Part shown: piece after piece, positions 1 to 13,389 of the stretch
How positions within the stretch are numbered: the first letter of the stretch is position 1
Layout of the letters: every line of letters starts with the position of its first letter
From: Conchocele bisecta
Lineage: Eukaryota; Mollusca; Bivalvia; Lucinida; Thyasiridae
Assembly: GCA_029237695.1 (NCBI GenBank)
Contig: JAQRGA010000361.1
Span: 1 to 64,000 of the forward strand
Direction of reading: 5' to 3'
Length of the DNA: 64,000 nucleotides
Program-made: the position numbers and the translations under genes
The notes under the pieces: model-generated
The model's database searches: none
Told to the model about the DNA's origin: nothing
The model's input: only the letters and a program-made list of their open reading frames with translations

Positions 1-2476
1 GAATCTACATACACTCAAAATAAGTATTGCTAGCTGTAAATAATTATAGCTAGCATTAACTATTTAGGAAGAAACTACATTGCAGCTCCAAATGATTTAG
101 GGAGCTCTTCAAATGATTTGGAGATGACGCTAAATATTTAATGCTGGCTCTAATTATTTACACCTAGCATTACTTATTTGGGTGTATGCATAGTTGGCGT
201 TTCATATGATTCACAAGTCAGTATTTCGTTCGGGAATATTTTCAAGTTCAGCAGCGGATAATGTATGTCAGATTGTGTAACACACACAGTCTGATCTGGG
301 ACTACACTGATCGGAAACGCTATAAGCCACGTTTTGTTACAGAGAGTAACACTGGTCATAAATTCATATTTTGAAATAAAGAAATTGCAAATATCGGCAA
401 GATTATCATGATTATGCATGCGTTAGTGTAGTGTATGATACATGTATCCAGCACATTGTACACCTGCTTAAGGTATTAGGTAATATATAGCCCCATATAT
501 AGAGAATAGTAGGTTAGTGCCTTGAATGGGAAAACATATATGGCAAGGCTCAGGAAAAACGGGATGGGCGAGGCTCTGCCGAGTACATCCCGTTTCCGTG
601 CCGCGCCAGATATTTTTTCACATTCACTTCACTAACATACTATTCTATTTATCCCGTTAACACCTACAAATGGCTGTAAACTGCAAAAATATAACCCCAG
701 CCACCGCACATATTCATACGCAGTGATTGGGTCGTATTGACAGGATATCAAACATGTCTCACGGCTCCGTGTTTCACGGCACATACACACTTTGTTAACA
801 GGATAAACTTGACTTGATAATTGCTTCATAAGAGCGATTTGATATATGAATATAACATATGTGAATATTGTCTTGTTACTGTAAACTATATGGAGCATTG
901 AGTTGCCATCTCCGCCATCTCTGTATGTACAAGCCATCGTACAGTTTCATAACTTCGTGCGTTGACACATACAGCAAATAATATGACAGTAAACCGAATA
1001 CAATTTGATGTAATACATAATAGACAGATATGACCACGACAAGCTATAAATATTATGCCAGCAAACTATACAAAATATGAAATATCTGAGCATTTCTCCC
1101 ATCAATCTCAAAATAAATTTCAACGTGTAAACTTTCCAATCTGATGAAGCTATTTATAATGGTGCTTCGTGTTGTTACAAACACAGGCACAGTCATGTCC
1201 AGAAAACTGACATATATTACAGTTTGGTGTAATATAATTTGATCGGAGTCCGTTCTCTCCGGCTTTTCTACATGTGATTAGCTACAATATATCATATGTT
1301 CTACTTCACATTTTGAGTTCCTTGCAAACGGCAGAACAGGTGAAACTGGCTGATGGCTGGAACACACACAGATGGCCGACTTTGCCACTCCATGTGCCGT
1401 ATAGGATTCAGTAACGAGGCAGTGTTCACATAGAAGAATTGAAGAAGAAGAATAGTTTATTGCATCGAGGCATCTGCCTCATGAGCATACATACATGACT
1501 ATGGTATAATATACGTACAATGCAAGATGGCGTACATGGGTTAACTACTAAATATAATAAATTTAGAAACACCACAATCGTGGCAAATAGGCAAATAGAT
1601 TTCAGACCATGCCGCAACCACTAATACATATATCTGTACTTGTATCATACACTCATGTACATCGCACAGTCTCCGCTTACTGATCACTGTGTGCTAAGTG
1701 TTATATAGCTTCTTAATTTTAATAACAATTAAATGAGAAATAGCATACTATAATTAATTTTAACAATAAATGAGAAATAGACATACATATACATATAAAT
1801 ACACATGTACACACACATGAATACTGACATGCACATACATGTACACACATATACGTACATATACACACCCATATACATGTATATCTTCTTTCTAAATGTG
1901 GTATAGTATTACATGTCTATATAAGTACATATAGACACATATACATATGTACATACACATACATAAAACAATGCAACAGTGGTAGCGTCATGGCATGAAC
2001 GTTCTTTCCCTCAAACAGGAATACTTTGATCATACATTGTATTCCAATTGTCGTGTTAAAGTAATAGTGCACATATAATACATGTATCTACTTTCCACAC
2101 AAGTATAGGATAATTTAACGAAACAAAGCATACAAAGCTTACTAGTAGTTAAATATCTTTTTTAATGTCGGGAGAGTTTTTGTTTTTGGCAAATGCGCTT
2201 TAAATCAGCATCACAATAGCGTAAAACAACTAGTCACATGAATAACACAGTCATGTACATTCACATATAATACATGTTATACTGTAAACAAACGGTATAT
2301 GATTGTATGGTAGGAAATGACATAAATGCACATGTCGACTTGGAGATCAGCGGAGTCCCAGATCATCCTGCGCATTTTCGCCACCCAGCCTGTTCTTAAG
2401 ACTGTAATGTGCATTTTATATATACTATATTCCATCACATTTATGAAGCAATTATCTTTGAATCAAACGATGATCT
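1..2476. other. Intergenic DNA, no gene seen
   Basis: No open frame here resembles a known protein, and those present are short and unsupported. A stretch at about 1780-1975 is a degenerate CA/TA-rich simple repeat (alternating acatac, atacat, tacaca). Nothing else could be assigned. Confidence 0.6.
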
Positions 2477-2720
2477 GGGGGCCGTCTCACTAAACTTCGT
2501 ACGACTAAAATGTTCGTAAGTGCAAATTTAGGATCTTCTGGAAATTTCAATTGATGGATTTTCATTTATTGAGCATAGGCTGCATATGCAGCCTATGCTC
2601 AATAAACGTAAATCCAATAAATGTTTACAAGAAACCATTGTTAATTTGCAATTTACAGACTATCACAGTTTTGCACTTACGAACATCTTAGTCGTACGAA
2701 GTTTAGTGAAACGGCCCCCA
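2477..2720. repeat. Palindromic MITE, family A
   Basis: An almost fully self-complementary element of about 240 bp. The left end reads CACTAAACTTCGTACGAC and the right end is its complement, GTCGTACGAAGTTTAGTG, followed by a C-rich edge. The centre is a perfect palindrome around GGCTGCATATGCAGCC. The same element recurs near 3775 and 6325, in every unit of the 772-bp array near 47.4-51 kb, and partly at 60328 and 61783. It encodes nothing; it is a foldback-type non-autonomous element whose transposase source is not visible. Confidence 0.85.
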
Positions 2721-2964
2721 TGTATATAGCTGGTCTTTAACAACTGTTTTACCGTACGAAGTTTTGTGAAAAGGACTTTTGGTACACCATCATCTACCGT
2801 GCTGGTCAAGTTGCATGGGTATACAGTGGAACCCCACTAAACCGAACACCAAGATAATGTCTGTGATCTTATATTATATGGGTTTCTTTGTTATTTATCT
2901 CAGATGATGTATATTCATGATTGCAAAGCACCAACTACGTATCAGAATGGTAAAATGCCAGATT

Positions 2965-3037
2965 TACAGTGGAACATCTCTAAACCGGACACCCTGGGGC
3001 CTCCCAAGGTGTCCGGTTTAGAGAGGTTCCACTGTAA
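2965..3037. repeat. Tigger/pogo-like hairpin MITE, family B
   Basis: A short hairpin: ACAGTGGAACATCTCTAAAC on the left and its complement GTTTAGAGAGGTTCCACTGT on the right, separated by a few bases. CAGTGGAACC-type ends are typical of pogo/Tigger (Tc1-mariner) miniature elements. A related half lies near 2824, and further copies are near 5240, 5899, 57155 and 58272. Family assignment is by terminal motif only. Confidence 0.7.
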
Positions 3038-3774
3038 AGACAAGCCAGCACATGGACTGGTCATGAATTAATTTAGCCAGGTGTTCTCATATTGCACGAA
3101 TTGGTTCCTGAATGTGTTTATACCGTCGCGCGACATGTCTGTTTGCACATATACATAACGGTGTCGTGGAGTGGCGTGGTGGTAAAAGTTGTCTCATTGC
3201 ATTTACAACACCACGTGTAGGTCCTGCGCCCAATGCACAGTTGCACAGTGCGTTAGTTAAAATATATGATAAACGTAATGTAGTACACACTCGCATGCGT
3301 TAATCTTGCCCATAGTATCAACGTTTCTGAACACCTACTGGGCAATGCGAACTCGTAATCAAGCACTTTCATTGCTACAGCTCAGGCTCAGTCAATCACG
3401 TTGCTTGATTGATGCACAGCCACGTCTCAGCCGTCAACGGTGCTTGATTGTTAGACAACTCGGGCTCAGCCAATCAAGTTGATATTTCGAAATAAAGAAA
3501 GTGAAACGATCGGCAAGATAGCCCAGGCGGATGAGGATGTAATAAGGAATACACCTTCCCTGTGTCCATGTACATGAACGATGTAAGTATGTACTTGCCA
3601 TTATGAATGATACATCCGGCATTTTTGGTTGTAATCGGAAGCACGGGATTTATGGGATTTGTGACCAGTGTAGATCCTGAGCAAATAGTACACTCTTGTA
3701 TCGTGATCGCGAGCTATATTATTTGTTAGAGCACGCCGTGTTTCATTGGTGGAATGGCGAACAGTGCAGGGGAC

Positions 3775-3993
3775 CGTTGCACTTAACTTCACACGAGTAA
3801 AATGTTCGTAAGCGCAAACTTATGATAGTCTAGATATTTCACATTAACACTGTTTGCTTGTAAACGATTATTGTATTTACATTTATTGAGCATATACTCA
3901 ATAAATGTAAATTCATCAATTGAAATGTCCAGACGATCCTAAATCTGCACTTACGAACATTGTATTCGTACGAAGTTTAGTGAAACGACCCTC
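3775..3993. repeat. Palindromic MITE, family A (diverged copy)
   Basis: Same plan as the element at 2477: the left arm carries AAAATGTTCGTAAGCGCA, the right arm TTCGTACGAAGTTTAGTG, and the centre ATTGAGCATATACTCAAT. The central palindrome is shorter, because the GGCTGCATATGCAGCC core is missing. Confidence 0.75.
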
Positions 3994-4690
3994 AGATCTG
4001 CATACATACTGGTTGTAAAACGCATAAACACCATTTATCCCGGCACGACACCATTGTACTATGAATTTCTCTACCCCTCATTGTACAATAAGTGTATATA
4101 CAAATCCGTTGCTATGAATTGGCGCATAGTAAGCAAGCAAACAAGTACAGTCGAATCTGTGCTAAAGACCACATCCGAATAGCAATCACTTGGCTGTAAA
4201 GGCCACACTTTTGTGGCACAATTACTATATAAATGACCCTGCGAATAAAGAGCACCTGTGAACAATTGCCAGATTTCTCACTTGCCATGACCGATGTTTA
4301 TTCACAGGTTTGACTGTACATGTTATATTATAGTGACAGGCGCATATACGTAGTGACATTTACAGTTCACCCTACATGTTGAGCCAATCACTGGTCAGCA
4401 TTGTCCTCCACTTTATTTCATATATTGCAATGTTTAACCCCAATAAGTTACATATTACCAGATTTAATGATTAACTGGAAATGAAAAATAAATATTTGGA
4501 TATGACATTGCATTTTAACTTGACTGAACTATAAGTATGTTATTGTTCGCCTATTTGATTTTTCAGGAGCTAAATGCTGCGGTCGCTAGCGCTCCCTCGC
4601 GTTTAATTGCTTAAACATCCAATACGTGAACAACTAGCAAATGTGGCTGTGGACGCACTTACATTTAGGGCCGATCATGTCTAACCGATG

Positions 4691-4935
4691 CTTCCACTAG
4701 TGCTGCACTCAACACCGGCGTAAAATAGTTCACGTCGAAACATGCACCAGTTTCATAACGTCATGCCACTACTTAGAGCTATCGTCAAACGCAATTTCGT
4801 CTAGTTACCGGCGCAATTTCAGTATAATTAGTCAGTGTTTTCTGTATATAGCCGAGTGTGAATTCCACAGGAAACCGGCGCCTATTTCGACGTGAAACTA
4901 TTTAACGCCGGCGCGGGGTGCGCGGGAATTAGTTG
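4691..4935. repeat. Inverted-repeat element with CCGGCG-rich arms
   Basis: The left arm (about 4711-4757) reads ACCGGCGTAAAATAGTTCAC, GTCGAAACATGC and CCAGTTTC. The right arm (about 4871-4917) is the complement: GAAACCGGCGCC, ATTTCGACGTGAAACTATTT and AACGCCGGCG. About 110 bp of unpaired sequence lies between. This is consistent with a non-autonomous inverted-repeat transposon; the family is unknown. Confidence 0.6.
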
Positions 4936-5239
4936 CACCAATTCTATAGCGAACGCACTGACCATACTACGCGAATGTGCGCCGATCTGGGGCGAAACTA
5001 GCCGCAAACTCAGTCAGCCTCTTTATGTCGTTACTCAGGTGTTCTCGCACCGACATTGATGCATGTATTGTAGATGTTGACTAGCAGTTGACGGCGTGTA
5101 CATGCTGAGCGTAGCTCAGACTCGCGCAAACATATTGGCACAGAATCAGGCAGTATTGAAGCTAATGATGATCACGAACTTGTCTACGTATTCAGCAAAC
5201 TTTTATTCGGAATACCACGGAATGCCAGTCCGTCGGATA

Positions 5240-5314
5240 TACAGTGGAACCTCTCTAAGCCGGATACCCATAACTCCTCGTACTCGGGGTGTTTTATTAA
5301 TATGTTTCACTGTG
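5240..5314. repeat. Tigger-like hairpin MITE, family B
   Basis: Left end ACAGTGGAACCTCTCTAAGC and degenerate right end GTTTCACTGT. It is a shorter, diverged relative of the hairpin at 2965. Confidence 0.55.
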
Positions 5315-5898
5315 GCTTGTCGCCAATGACGATGTACGTTCATGATTGCAAAGTAAGTAAAGTATTTAATTAATATATTATCGGAATTGTCGAGGAACCT
5401 CTCAGAACTGGACAGCCAGTCAGTGTAGCTCGCAGTGTGTCGGGTGTAGGAGGAGATGTACTGTACATGAACATGCACTGAAAATACGTGGAATTATATT
5501 TCCACAGCCGTTGTTAGATTGGTCGTTAAATGCACAGGTTGAAGTAACGGACCGAGGTCCTGTGGTTAAATGTACACGAGCGCGCGTCAATCAAGTAGAA
5601 TAAAGCTCCCCATGTCATCCACTGTTTACATTCCGACATCCGGCAGTCGGCACACCCTGTACTCCAACTCATGGGAAAACGTCCATATATAAATATGCAA
5701 GTACGTACGTACGCTCGCACGCACAGAGTTCTACAATTTTCGGAACAGTATTATGCATCTTAGACTATGTTGTTTACACTGTATACCATGCTCAGACTTC
5801 ACGGATGTGCGAGTTGATATGTGGCTACACTGTTGGTCAGTAAGCCAGGTTTTGTCACAGAGAATACATATGGGAGACTGTGATTTAGCATTTGTTGC

Positions 5899-6002
5899 TA
5901 CAGTGGAACCTCGCTAAACCGGTTTTACAAATGAAAAACCCGCAAATTATGCTAGTTCAAAGTGTGACGCAGGGTGTCCGGTTTAGACAAGTTTCACTGT
6001 GG
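5899..6002. repeat. Tigger-like hairpin MITE, family B
   Basis: Left end CAGTGGAACCTCGCTAAACC and right end TCCGGTTTAGACAAGTTTCA with CTGT. The ends are complementary over about 25 bp with an unpaired centre of about 50 bp. Confidence 0.65.
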
Positions 6003-6196
6003 TTCAGATATATGAACAGTACCTGCTAATGTATTATGTTTTGTAATATCGTTCACGGTTAATTACAGATAATTAGTCCACGAATCCGTGCAGTTGGATC
6101 AGGGCCTACATTGTTCGCCATTGTTCTACCAGCGGAAAACATCATTTTACTCTCCATGAAAATTCTGTAAAATCACATGGCTCGTCTCGTATGTAT

Positions 6197-6289
6197 AAGT
6201 TAGATCACGTTTGTCCGCGAGGAGATAATCCGCGAGCTTTAGCGAGTGGATTATCTCCTCGTACATGCGGACAAACGTGATGTAACTTA
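6197..6289. repeat. Long inverted repeat (hairpin)
   Basis: The left arm, with GTTAGATCACGTTTGTCCGC and GAGGAGATAATCC, pairs with the right arm, GGATTATCTCCTC and GCGGACAAACGTGATGTAAC. Arms are about 40 bp with a loop of about 12 bp. It lies 35 bp upstream of a family A palindrome and probably represents another foldback element. Confidence 0.7.
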
Positions 6290-6324
6290 TTTATCACATC
6301 CTCATGCACATACCTTGCACACCA

Positions 6325-6567
6325 GGGACCCGTTTCACTAAACTTCTTACGACTAAAATGTTCGTAAGTGCGAATTTAAGATCGTCTGTAAATTTCAATT
6401 TATGGATTTACATTTATTGAGCATCAGGCTGCATATGCAGCCTATGCCTCAATAAATGTAAATCCAATAATTATTTACAAGAAAACAATGTTAATGTGAA
6501 ATTTACAGACTATCATAATTTTGCACTTACGAACATTTTAGTCGTACGAAGTTTATGAACGGCCCCT
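6325..6567. repeat. Palindromic MITE, family A
   Basis: Close relative of the element at 2477: ends CACTAAACTTCTTACGAC and GTCGTACGAAGTTT, with the central palindrome GGCTGCATATGCAGCC inside ATTGAGCAT...ATGCCTCAAT. Confidence 0.8.
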
Positions 6568-7389
6568 GCTGGTTTAATACGAAACAACACCCGGAAATGT
6601 GTCAAAGATGTGATAAATAATAAAACTTCCATGAACGAGACAATTGTTTTATTTCCATCGACCAGTGACCAGTACGATTAGTCTATATAGTAGAGCACCC
6701 GCTGGTAAATAGACACATTACCGCTCCAACCCGGGAAACCCGAATTTTCTGTCTGTGCATATACATTTTCGGCAACATCTACATGCCGTGGAATAATTAG
6801 ACGTATGTATGGGTCAATGTACATGTATGTCTGGGCCGATGCAGTAGTTGGACGGTGTGGAACGGTTTATCCGCCCGTGAATACTGTAATGGCCATGTGC
6901 ACGTTGTGCGTGTAACAACTGTGTCAGTTTGTCTCCCCGTACATGTAATCTACATTCATCGCCAGAGTCAGAGCGCTCTCGTCCAGCCGGCGACGACATT
7001 TCACTTTCAATAGCGAACAGTGTAGGCGATGAGCAGACTGCGGGGCATGACGAATCACATAATTGCAATGGTACACATTTGTGTTCGATGTACGTAACGC
7101 CAGTTACATGTACTGGAAAACACCGACTTGATCTACAATGTTCGTCATTTTAAACTCATACAGCAGTGAATGTCCTGTCACAACTGACAATAACTGCTTT
7201 CATTCTATGGAAAATAATCGTCTTGTTGCATAAAATGGGCCGTTCTCGTGTATTAACACATTTATTTATTATCGTTTATTGCATTAATAATTTTGCAACC
7301 AATCCAACCGTCAGAAACTGGTTTTCCGACGGGTTCATTTATAAAGAGGGGGTGTTTTTCTTCTCGAAAATATGAAAATTACTTTCAAA

Positions 7390-7450
7390 ATGTGCAGATC
7401 CTGATGAGACGGCTCGCTACGAGCCGGCTCATCTGGATCTGCACTTTTCG
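7390..7450. repeat. Short dispersed hairpin, GCAGATCCTGAT family
   Basis: GTGCAGATCCTGATGAGACG, then the palindromic centre GGCTCGCTACGAGCC, then CTCATCTGGATCTGCAC. Related hairpins occur at 8932, 52311 and 55277, with partial forms in the array near 47450. It carries no coding capacity. Confidence 0.65.
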
Positions 7451-8227
7451 CATAAACCGCTATAGCGGGCTTTCGGGTTCAAAGGGTCGACACATTTATT
7501 GAGTATGGTTTATTGCATTAAATGGGCTTGCAGCGTACATGTAAATTAAGAATAATAATACACTAGTGTAGTGCATATACAAATGACACTACTACAGAAA
7601 CCATTCTATGTGATTACATAATCTGTATGAGTATGTGCTTATGCAATAAATAGAATTTACCATTCGTGTTGATATAATATTATTTAATTCAATTTTATGA
7701 AACACGGAAATAGGTATTTGCTGATATAACGGGAAACAATACAAATGAACCATATCGATAATTTGCAGTAAACTATCATACTGGAAAGCAGAGTATGCTA
7801 TCCGCACTCGGGATACACGGCCGCCTGTGCTATTCATGCCCATATGTGAATTTATTTTTCTTTCAAAATACCCGACTAGTGTGCTTGAAATCAAATAGCT
7901 TGCTTGGCTGATCATGAGCTGTGCTGCGAGTTGCAATTGCCAATATACAGGCCCGTAGCGGTGTGTAAAATAATGCCACGGCAGCCTTTTTAGCGGGAAA
8001 CCCCCCCCCTCGAGAAAATGGATGTTCAACGCATGAAGCTGACGAAAAAAAAAAAAGGCCAAAATAATGCGTATTCTGCTAAATAAGTGCGTAAAATCCG
8101 CCTCTACGTACCTTATCTGGAGCACTGTGTATGTGCAACATGCTTAACTTTTTGTGGTAGGTCTTTAGAGCATGTAAATAGTTAAGACACGTCAAGAACA
8201 ACATGTCTATTGTCCGAATTTGTATGC

Positions 8228-8614
8228 AGAGCCCCAGATAAGTTTTGTATCTAAAGAGTATACTACCCCCAGATTTCAAATTCAATGCGTGTTTTACTTT
8301 TACAAATGAAATACCGGTATTGATTTTCTTCTGTATTAAATAGTGAACAAATGATAACAAAAAATATGAAAATATCACTTATTTGAGCTGCAAAAAACAG
8401 TGTTTTTGCAGCTCAAATAAGTGAATTTTTAAATTCAACTAAGTAAATGTTTTAAATTTATTTTAGTATTTTCGCAACTCATGCAATTTGAAAATCAATG
8501 CGTATTTCAACATTGCTGTGAGTATTTTGTACTCCCACTTTTGATAATCAATGCGTATTCTGCTAAATGAGTGCGTAAAATTCGCCTCTACGTACCTTAT
8601 CTGGAGCTCTGTGT
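8228..8614. repeat. Non-autonomous element with CAGAGCnCCAGATAAG ends
   Basis: Left end CAGAGCCCCAGATAAG and right end CTTATCTGGAGCTCTG are complementary. The bases TGTATG flank both sides, which fits a target duplication of at least 6 bp. A perfect internal hairpin of about 50 bp (CTTATTTGAGCTGCAAAAA and its complement) lies near 8373-8427. The right-hand part is repeated upstream near 8065-8162, so the locus is nested or partly duplicated. An inverted relative is at 54520-54836. Confidence 0.6.
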
Positions 8615-8931
8615 ATGTGCTATATGCTTAACCTTTTGTGGTAGGTAAATGCCTTAATTTAAATTAAAACTATATGTGTCTGTGAAGGGAGAAATGTGGC
8701 TTATGGAATTTGTGACCAGTGTAAATCAAATAGCACACTCCAGTAGCCTGATAAAGATCTGGCTTGTAAGAAGTATGACGGGCAGTTCATTGATGTGACT
8801 GGAGAAATGTGGCTTATAGCATGTGTGACCAGAATAGCTCCTGATCGAATAGCATACTCCTTTAGCCTAATATCATCTATATTAATATATTAATATTATA
8901 ACCATGATGGGTATTTCATTAATGGAACGGT

Positions 8932-9000
8932 GCACAGTGAAGATCCTGATCAGACTGTGCGGATGCTCAGGCTGATCTGGATCTACACTGGTCGCAAACA
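8932..9000. repeat. Short dispersed hairpin, GCAGATCCTGAT family
   Basis: AGTGAAGATCCTGATCAGAC, a short centre, then CTGATCTGGATCTACACTGG. Same family as 7390 and 55277. The flanks (8680-8900, 9001-9060) hold degenerate copies of a motif containing GAGAAATGTGGCTTAT and TTGTGACCAGTGTA. Confidence 0.55.
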
Positions 9001-9529
9001 CATATTCCCCATTTCTCCAGTCACAGCCACATATAATTTAGTGCTTTATGTCACATACATATAGTATCAAATCATGATGATTAATTAACACATTCATAAT
9101 AGTACATTTCAATGTTTTGCAATTTCTGAAGACCCTGACGTTTGTCATCATGGGAATATGTGTCCGTATTTCACCATTTTCAAGTATCTTCAATTATATG
9201 TAAAATACGGGGTTTGAACGACCTAAATCACAGTATTTGAAATACGGACTAATTATTTCGGACACACTCGCAGATCGCCATAGCGAGACCGTGATTATCT
9301 TGCGACATACATCGTTATTATGAACTCAAATATCAGCGTCTCCAGAAAGTTGTCCGTATTTTACCGGATTGCCCCTACTATCTTGGTCCCTCTGAAATGA
9401 TTGGTTATGTAACCAGAGCATCAAGATATACTAGTTGTAACAGTTAAGATTATGACTTACAATAATATCGTGGACCACCCACACTGGCGAGGCAACAACA
9501 ACATTTAGAGAATACTGCAGATGTTGATG

Positions 9530-9700
9530 TGTGACTGGAGAAATGGGGCTTATTGTATTTGTGGTCAGTCTAGCTTCCGTATATGTGAATGGACTGGAGA
9601 AATGGGGCTTATGGTGTTTTTTGGCAAGTTTAGCTATGGTATATGTGATCGTGGCTGGAGAAATGGGGCATATATAGTTAATGTGGCCAGGCTTCCTCCT
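9530..9700. repeat. Short tandem repeat, GACTGGAGAAATGGGGC unit
   Basis: Three direct copies of GACTGGAGAAATGGGGCTTA (or GGCTGGAG...) start near 9532, 9592 and 9652, a period of 60 bp. They create an open frame on the plus strand that I regard as repeat-derived, not a gene. Confidence 0.65.
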
Positions 9701-9797
9701 GTGGCTATGACTGTGGCAGTCACATTTATCCCATTACCGGTAATTCTTTTATTATACCCCCCGCAACGAGTTGTGGGGGGTATACTGGAGTCAGGTT

Positions 9798-9856
9798 GTC
9801 CGTCCGTCCGTCCGTCCGTGCGTCCGTCCGTGCGTCCGTCCGTCCGTGCGTCCGCG
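9798..9856. repeat. GTCC microsatellite
   Basis: A run of GTCCGTCC units with GTGC interruptions. It sits immediately at the left edge of the 169-bp tandem array, so array and microsatellite probably belong to one compound repeat. A complementary GACGGACGG tract at 59540-59575 accompanies a similar repeat. Confidence 0.85.
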
Positions 9857-10814
9857 TAAACTTAACATCAGAGAAATATTGTTATAACTTCTATTTCCTT
9901 CATCTAAAATGCTTCATATTTCACACATGCATTCCTGTAAGGCTCGTTACTACCATGCTGTGGCCAAATCCACGACCGTCCAACCCCCGCAGATCCCAAG
10001 GTCAAGGTCAAATACTTAGTCCGTAAACTTAACATCAGAGAAATATTGTTATAACTTCTATTTCCTTCATCTAAAATACTTAATATTTCACACATGCATT
10101 CCTGTAAGGCTCTACTACCATGCTGTGCCAAATCCACGACCGTCCAACCCCCGCAGATCCCAAGGTCAAGGTCAAATACTTAGTCTCTTTACAAAACTTA
10201 ACATCAGAGAAATATTGTTATAACTTCTATTTCCTTCATCTAAAATGCTTAATATTTCACACATGCATTCCTGTAAGGCTCTACTACCATGCTGTGCCAA
10301 ATCCACGACCGTCCAACCCCCGCTGATCCCAAGGTCAAGGTCAAATACTTAGTCTCTTTACAAAACTTAACATCAGAGAAATATTGTTCTAACTTCTATT
10401 TCCTTCATCTAAAATTCTTAATAATTCACACATGCATTCCTGTAAGCTCTAATACCATGCTGTGCCAAAATCCATGACCGTCCAAACCCCCGCTGATCCC
10501 AATGTCAAGGTCAAATACTTAGTCTCTTTACAAAACTTAACATCAGAGAAATAAGTTATAACTTCTATTTCCTTCATTGAAAATTCTTATTATTTCACTT
10601 GTGCATTCCTCTAAGGTTGTACTATCATGCTGTGACATATCTACGACTGTCCAACCCCCGCTGATCCCAAGGTCAAGGTCACATACTTAGTCTCTTTACA
10701 AAACTTAACATCAGAGAAATATGTTATAACTTCTATTTCTTTCATTGAAAATTCTTAATATTTCATATTCTGTGACAAATCCCCGCTTATCTCGAGGTCA
10801 ACGTCACATACATA
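9857..10814. repeat. 169-bp tandem repeat array (left part)
   Basis: The marker AACTTAACATCAGAGAAAT occurs near 9857, 10026, 10195, 10364, 10535 and 10702, a period of about 169 bp. Units also contain GTCCAACCCCCGC and CCCAAGGTCAAGGTCA. The last units are diverged. The array is interrupted at about 10815 and resumes at about 11842. The short frames in it are repeat-derived. Confidence 0.85.
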
Positions 10815-11841
<1,027 letters not shown>

Positions 11842-12000
11842 TCTCTTTACAAAACTTAACATCAGAGAAATCGGTTATAACTTCTATTTCCTTGCTCGGG
11901 TCTGCTTCACATTTCACACACTCATGGCTCCAATGGACCTCTACCACCCTGTGACAAATTCACGTTCATTCCGCTCGCGCTAATCCCAGAGTCAAGGTCA
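11842..12000. repeat. 169-bp tandem repeat, last unit
   Basis: Continues the array after the inserted element: AAACTTAACATCAGAGAAAT, then TTATAACTTCTATTTCCTT, ending in AGTCAAGGTCA. It is more diverged than the left units. Confidence 0.7.
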
Positions 12001-12513
12001 GAAGCCCACACAATTGGAAATTTGTACATATTTTAGGGGTACCTGGGCCCACGCGGGGGGTATTCCGTAAGCCTCGCTTACTGACCAATCTAGTTTTTTC
12101 ACGTACGCACGTATATGTGTCCTCCACAAGCACGTACTACGAAGGATTTCAGGACTTTCAGTCCTTTTATTTCTATATTTTAGTGCGCGAAGTGTAAATG
12201 CTATTACGCACATTTTTACCAACCTGTTGCATATAAAGCGGAAAACGTGCATCTAATTCCACATGTATTCTTATAGTAGAACACGATGTAACACGTACTC
12301 GTATTTCACATTGATTTATGGCAAATATTGTTTACATCATGCGCCGACAGTGTTCAATATTCACTCCAGTATATACATGGGAACTACGTCACTGTTCATC
12401 ACCAGATTGTGAGATGCCATGCCATTAGTGCGTCCATTTTATTTTATTTTATTGAATCTAAGTAAGCATTCAATCCATCAAGTAATGTTAATCGCAGTTA
12501 TAATACGACTCAT

Positions 12514-12920
12514 GTGCGGATCCAGGCAGGGGTGTCACCGGCGTACGCCCTGTCTAAAATTTGCCGAGTTAAGTTGTTAACCCACATATTTATGTAGAAA
12601 GAGCCGATTGCTTTTCTTATTTCTCATCCAAAATGTATGTTGTTACCACTCAATTGCACCGTCTCGTCGAGGCGTTCAATTGAGAGGTAACAACATATAC
12701 TTTTGATGAGAAATGAGACAAAAATGCATACAAAAATGTTTGCATTTTGGAAAGTTTTAGTTGCGAACACTAACGAACTCTTTCAAACTACTCCAGGCGG
12801 TACGGGAGTATATTTCAAGAATTACTGTTCGCAACTAGGAAAGTTGACGACAATGCATGTTTCATTTACAATTGAGAATCCACGCCCCCTCTAGATCTAA
12901 ATCCTGGATCCGCCCCTGTG
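12514..12920. repeat. Inverted-end element around a hairpin
   Basis: Left end TGCGGATCCAGGCAGGGG and right end CCTGGATCCGCCCCTG are complementary. Inside is a strong hairpin at about 12617-12716 (TTTCTCATCCAAAATGTATG, TTGTTACC and complement). It looks like a non-autonomous transposon; the 63-codon frame inside is not supported as a gene. Confidence 0.6.
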
Positions 12921-13220
12921 ACTTATGTAGACAATATCGAGTGTGCTTTAATATAAGCTCGTGTTTGTACTGATACAACGATTTCAATTGCTGTGATGTT
13001 TTCATGAATGTTTTATATGTTCTCATCAACACGTGATAATTCGGAGCTCATGACATTACGCAGGGACGATATAGCGAGATTTAAATGTGATTTCAAGTCA
13101 TTTTCAAATTCTGCTAAACTGTTTTTCATTTGCTGTATAAACACTTGAATTGAACCCTAGTTTACTACATTTACAAACATACACCACCAGCATTAGATTG
13201 TTAATTTCAATACATAGAGG

Positions 13221-13374
13221 ATATTCATATTTTTGCAACGAATATGACATATATGTTCATTAGTGGTGTGAAATGTCCATATTTCACTTGTGCCTACCGG
13301 CACTCCTGAAATATGGACTTTTCACACCACGAGATGGAACATATACGTCATATTCGTTGCAAAAATATGAATAT
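13221..13374. repeat. Long inverted repeat, ~65-bp arms
   Basis: The left arm ATTCATATTTTTGCAACGAA, TATGACATATATGTTC pairs with the right arm GAACATATACGTCATATTCG, TTGCAAAAATATGAAT. An inner pair, GTGTGAAATGTCCATATTTC and its complement, surrounds a short loop. Nearly perfect arms suggest a young foldback element. Confidence 0.75.
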
Positions 13375-13389
13375 TATATTTATTATATA

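Noticed and set aside
7592..8125. Open frame of 177 codons on the minus strand
   Set aside because: No recognisable motif, a low-complexity F-run from an A tract, and overlap with the repeated segment near 8065-8162. Length alone is not sufficient in AT-rich DNA.
9521..10477. Several open frames with repeated sequences
   Set aside because: They follow the 60-bp and 169-bp tandem repeats and the GTCC microsatellite; repeat-derived.
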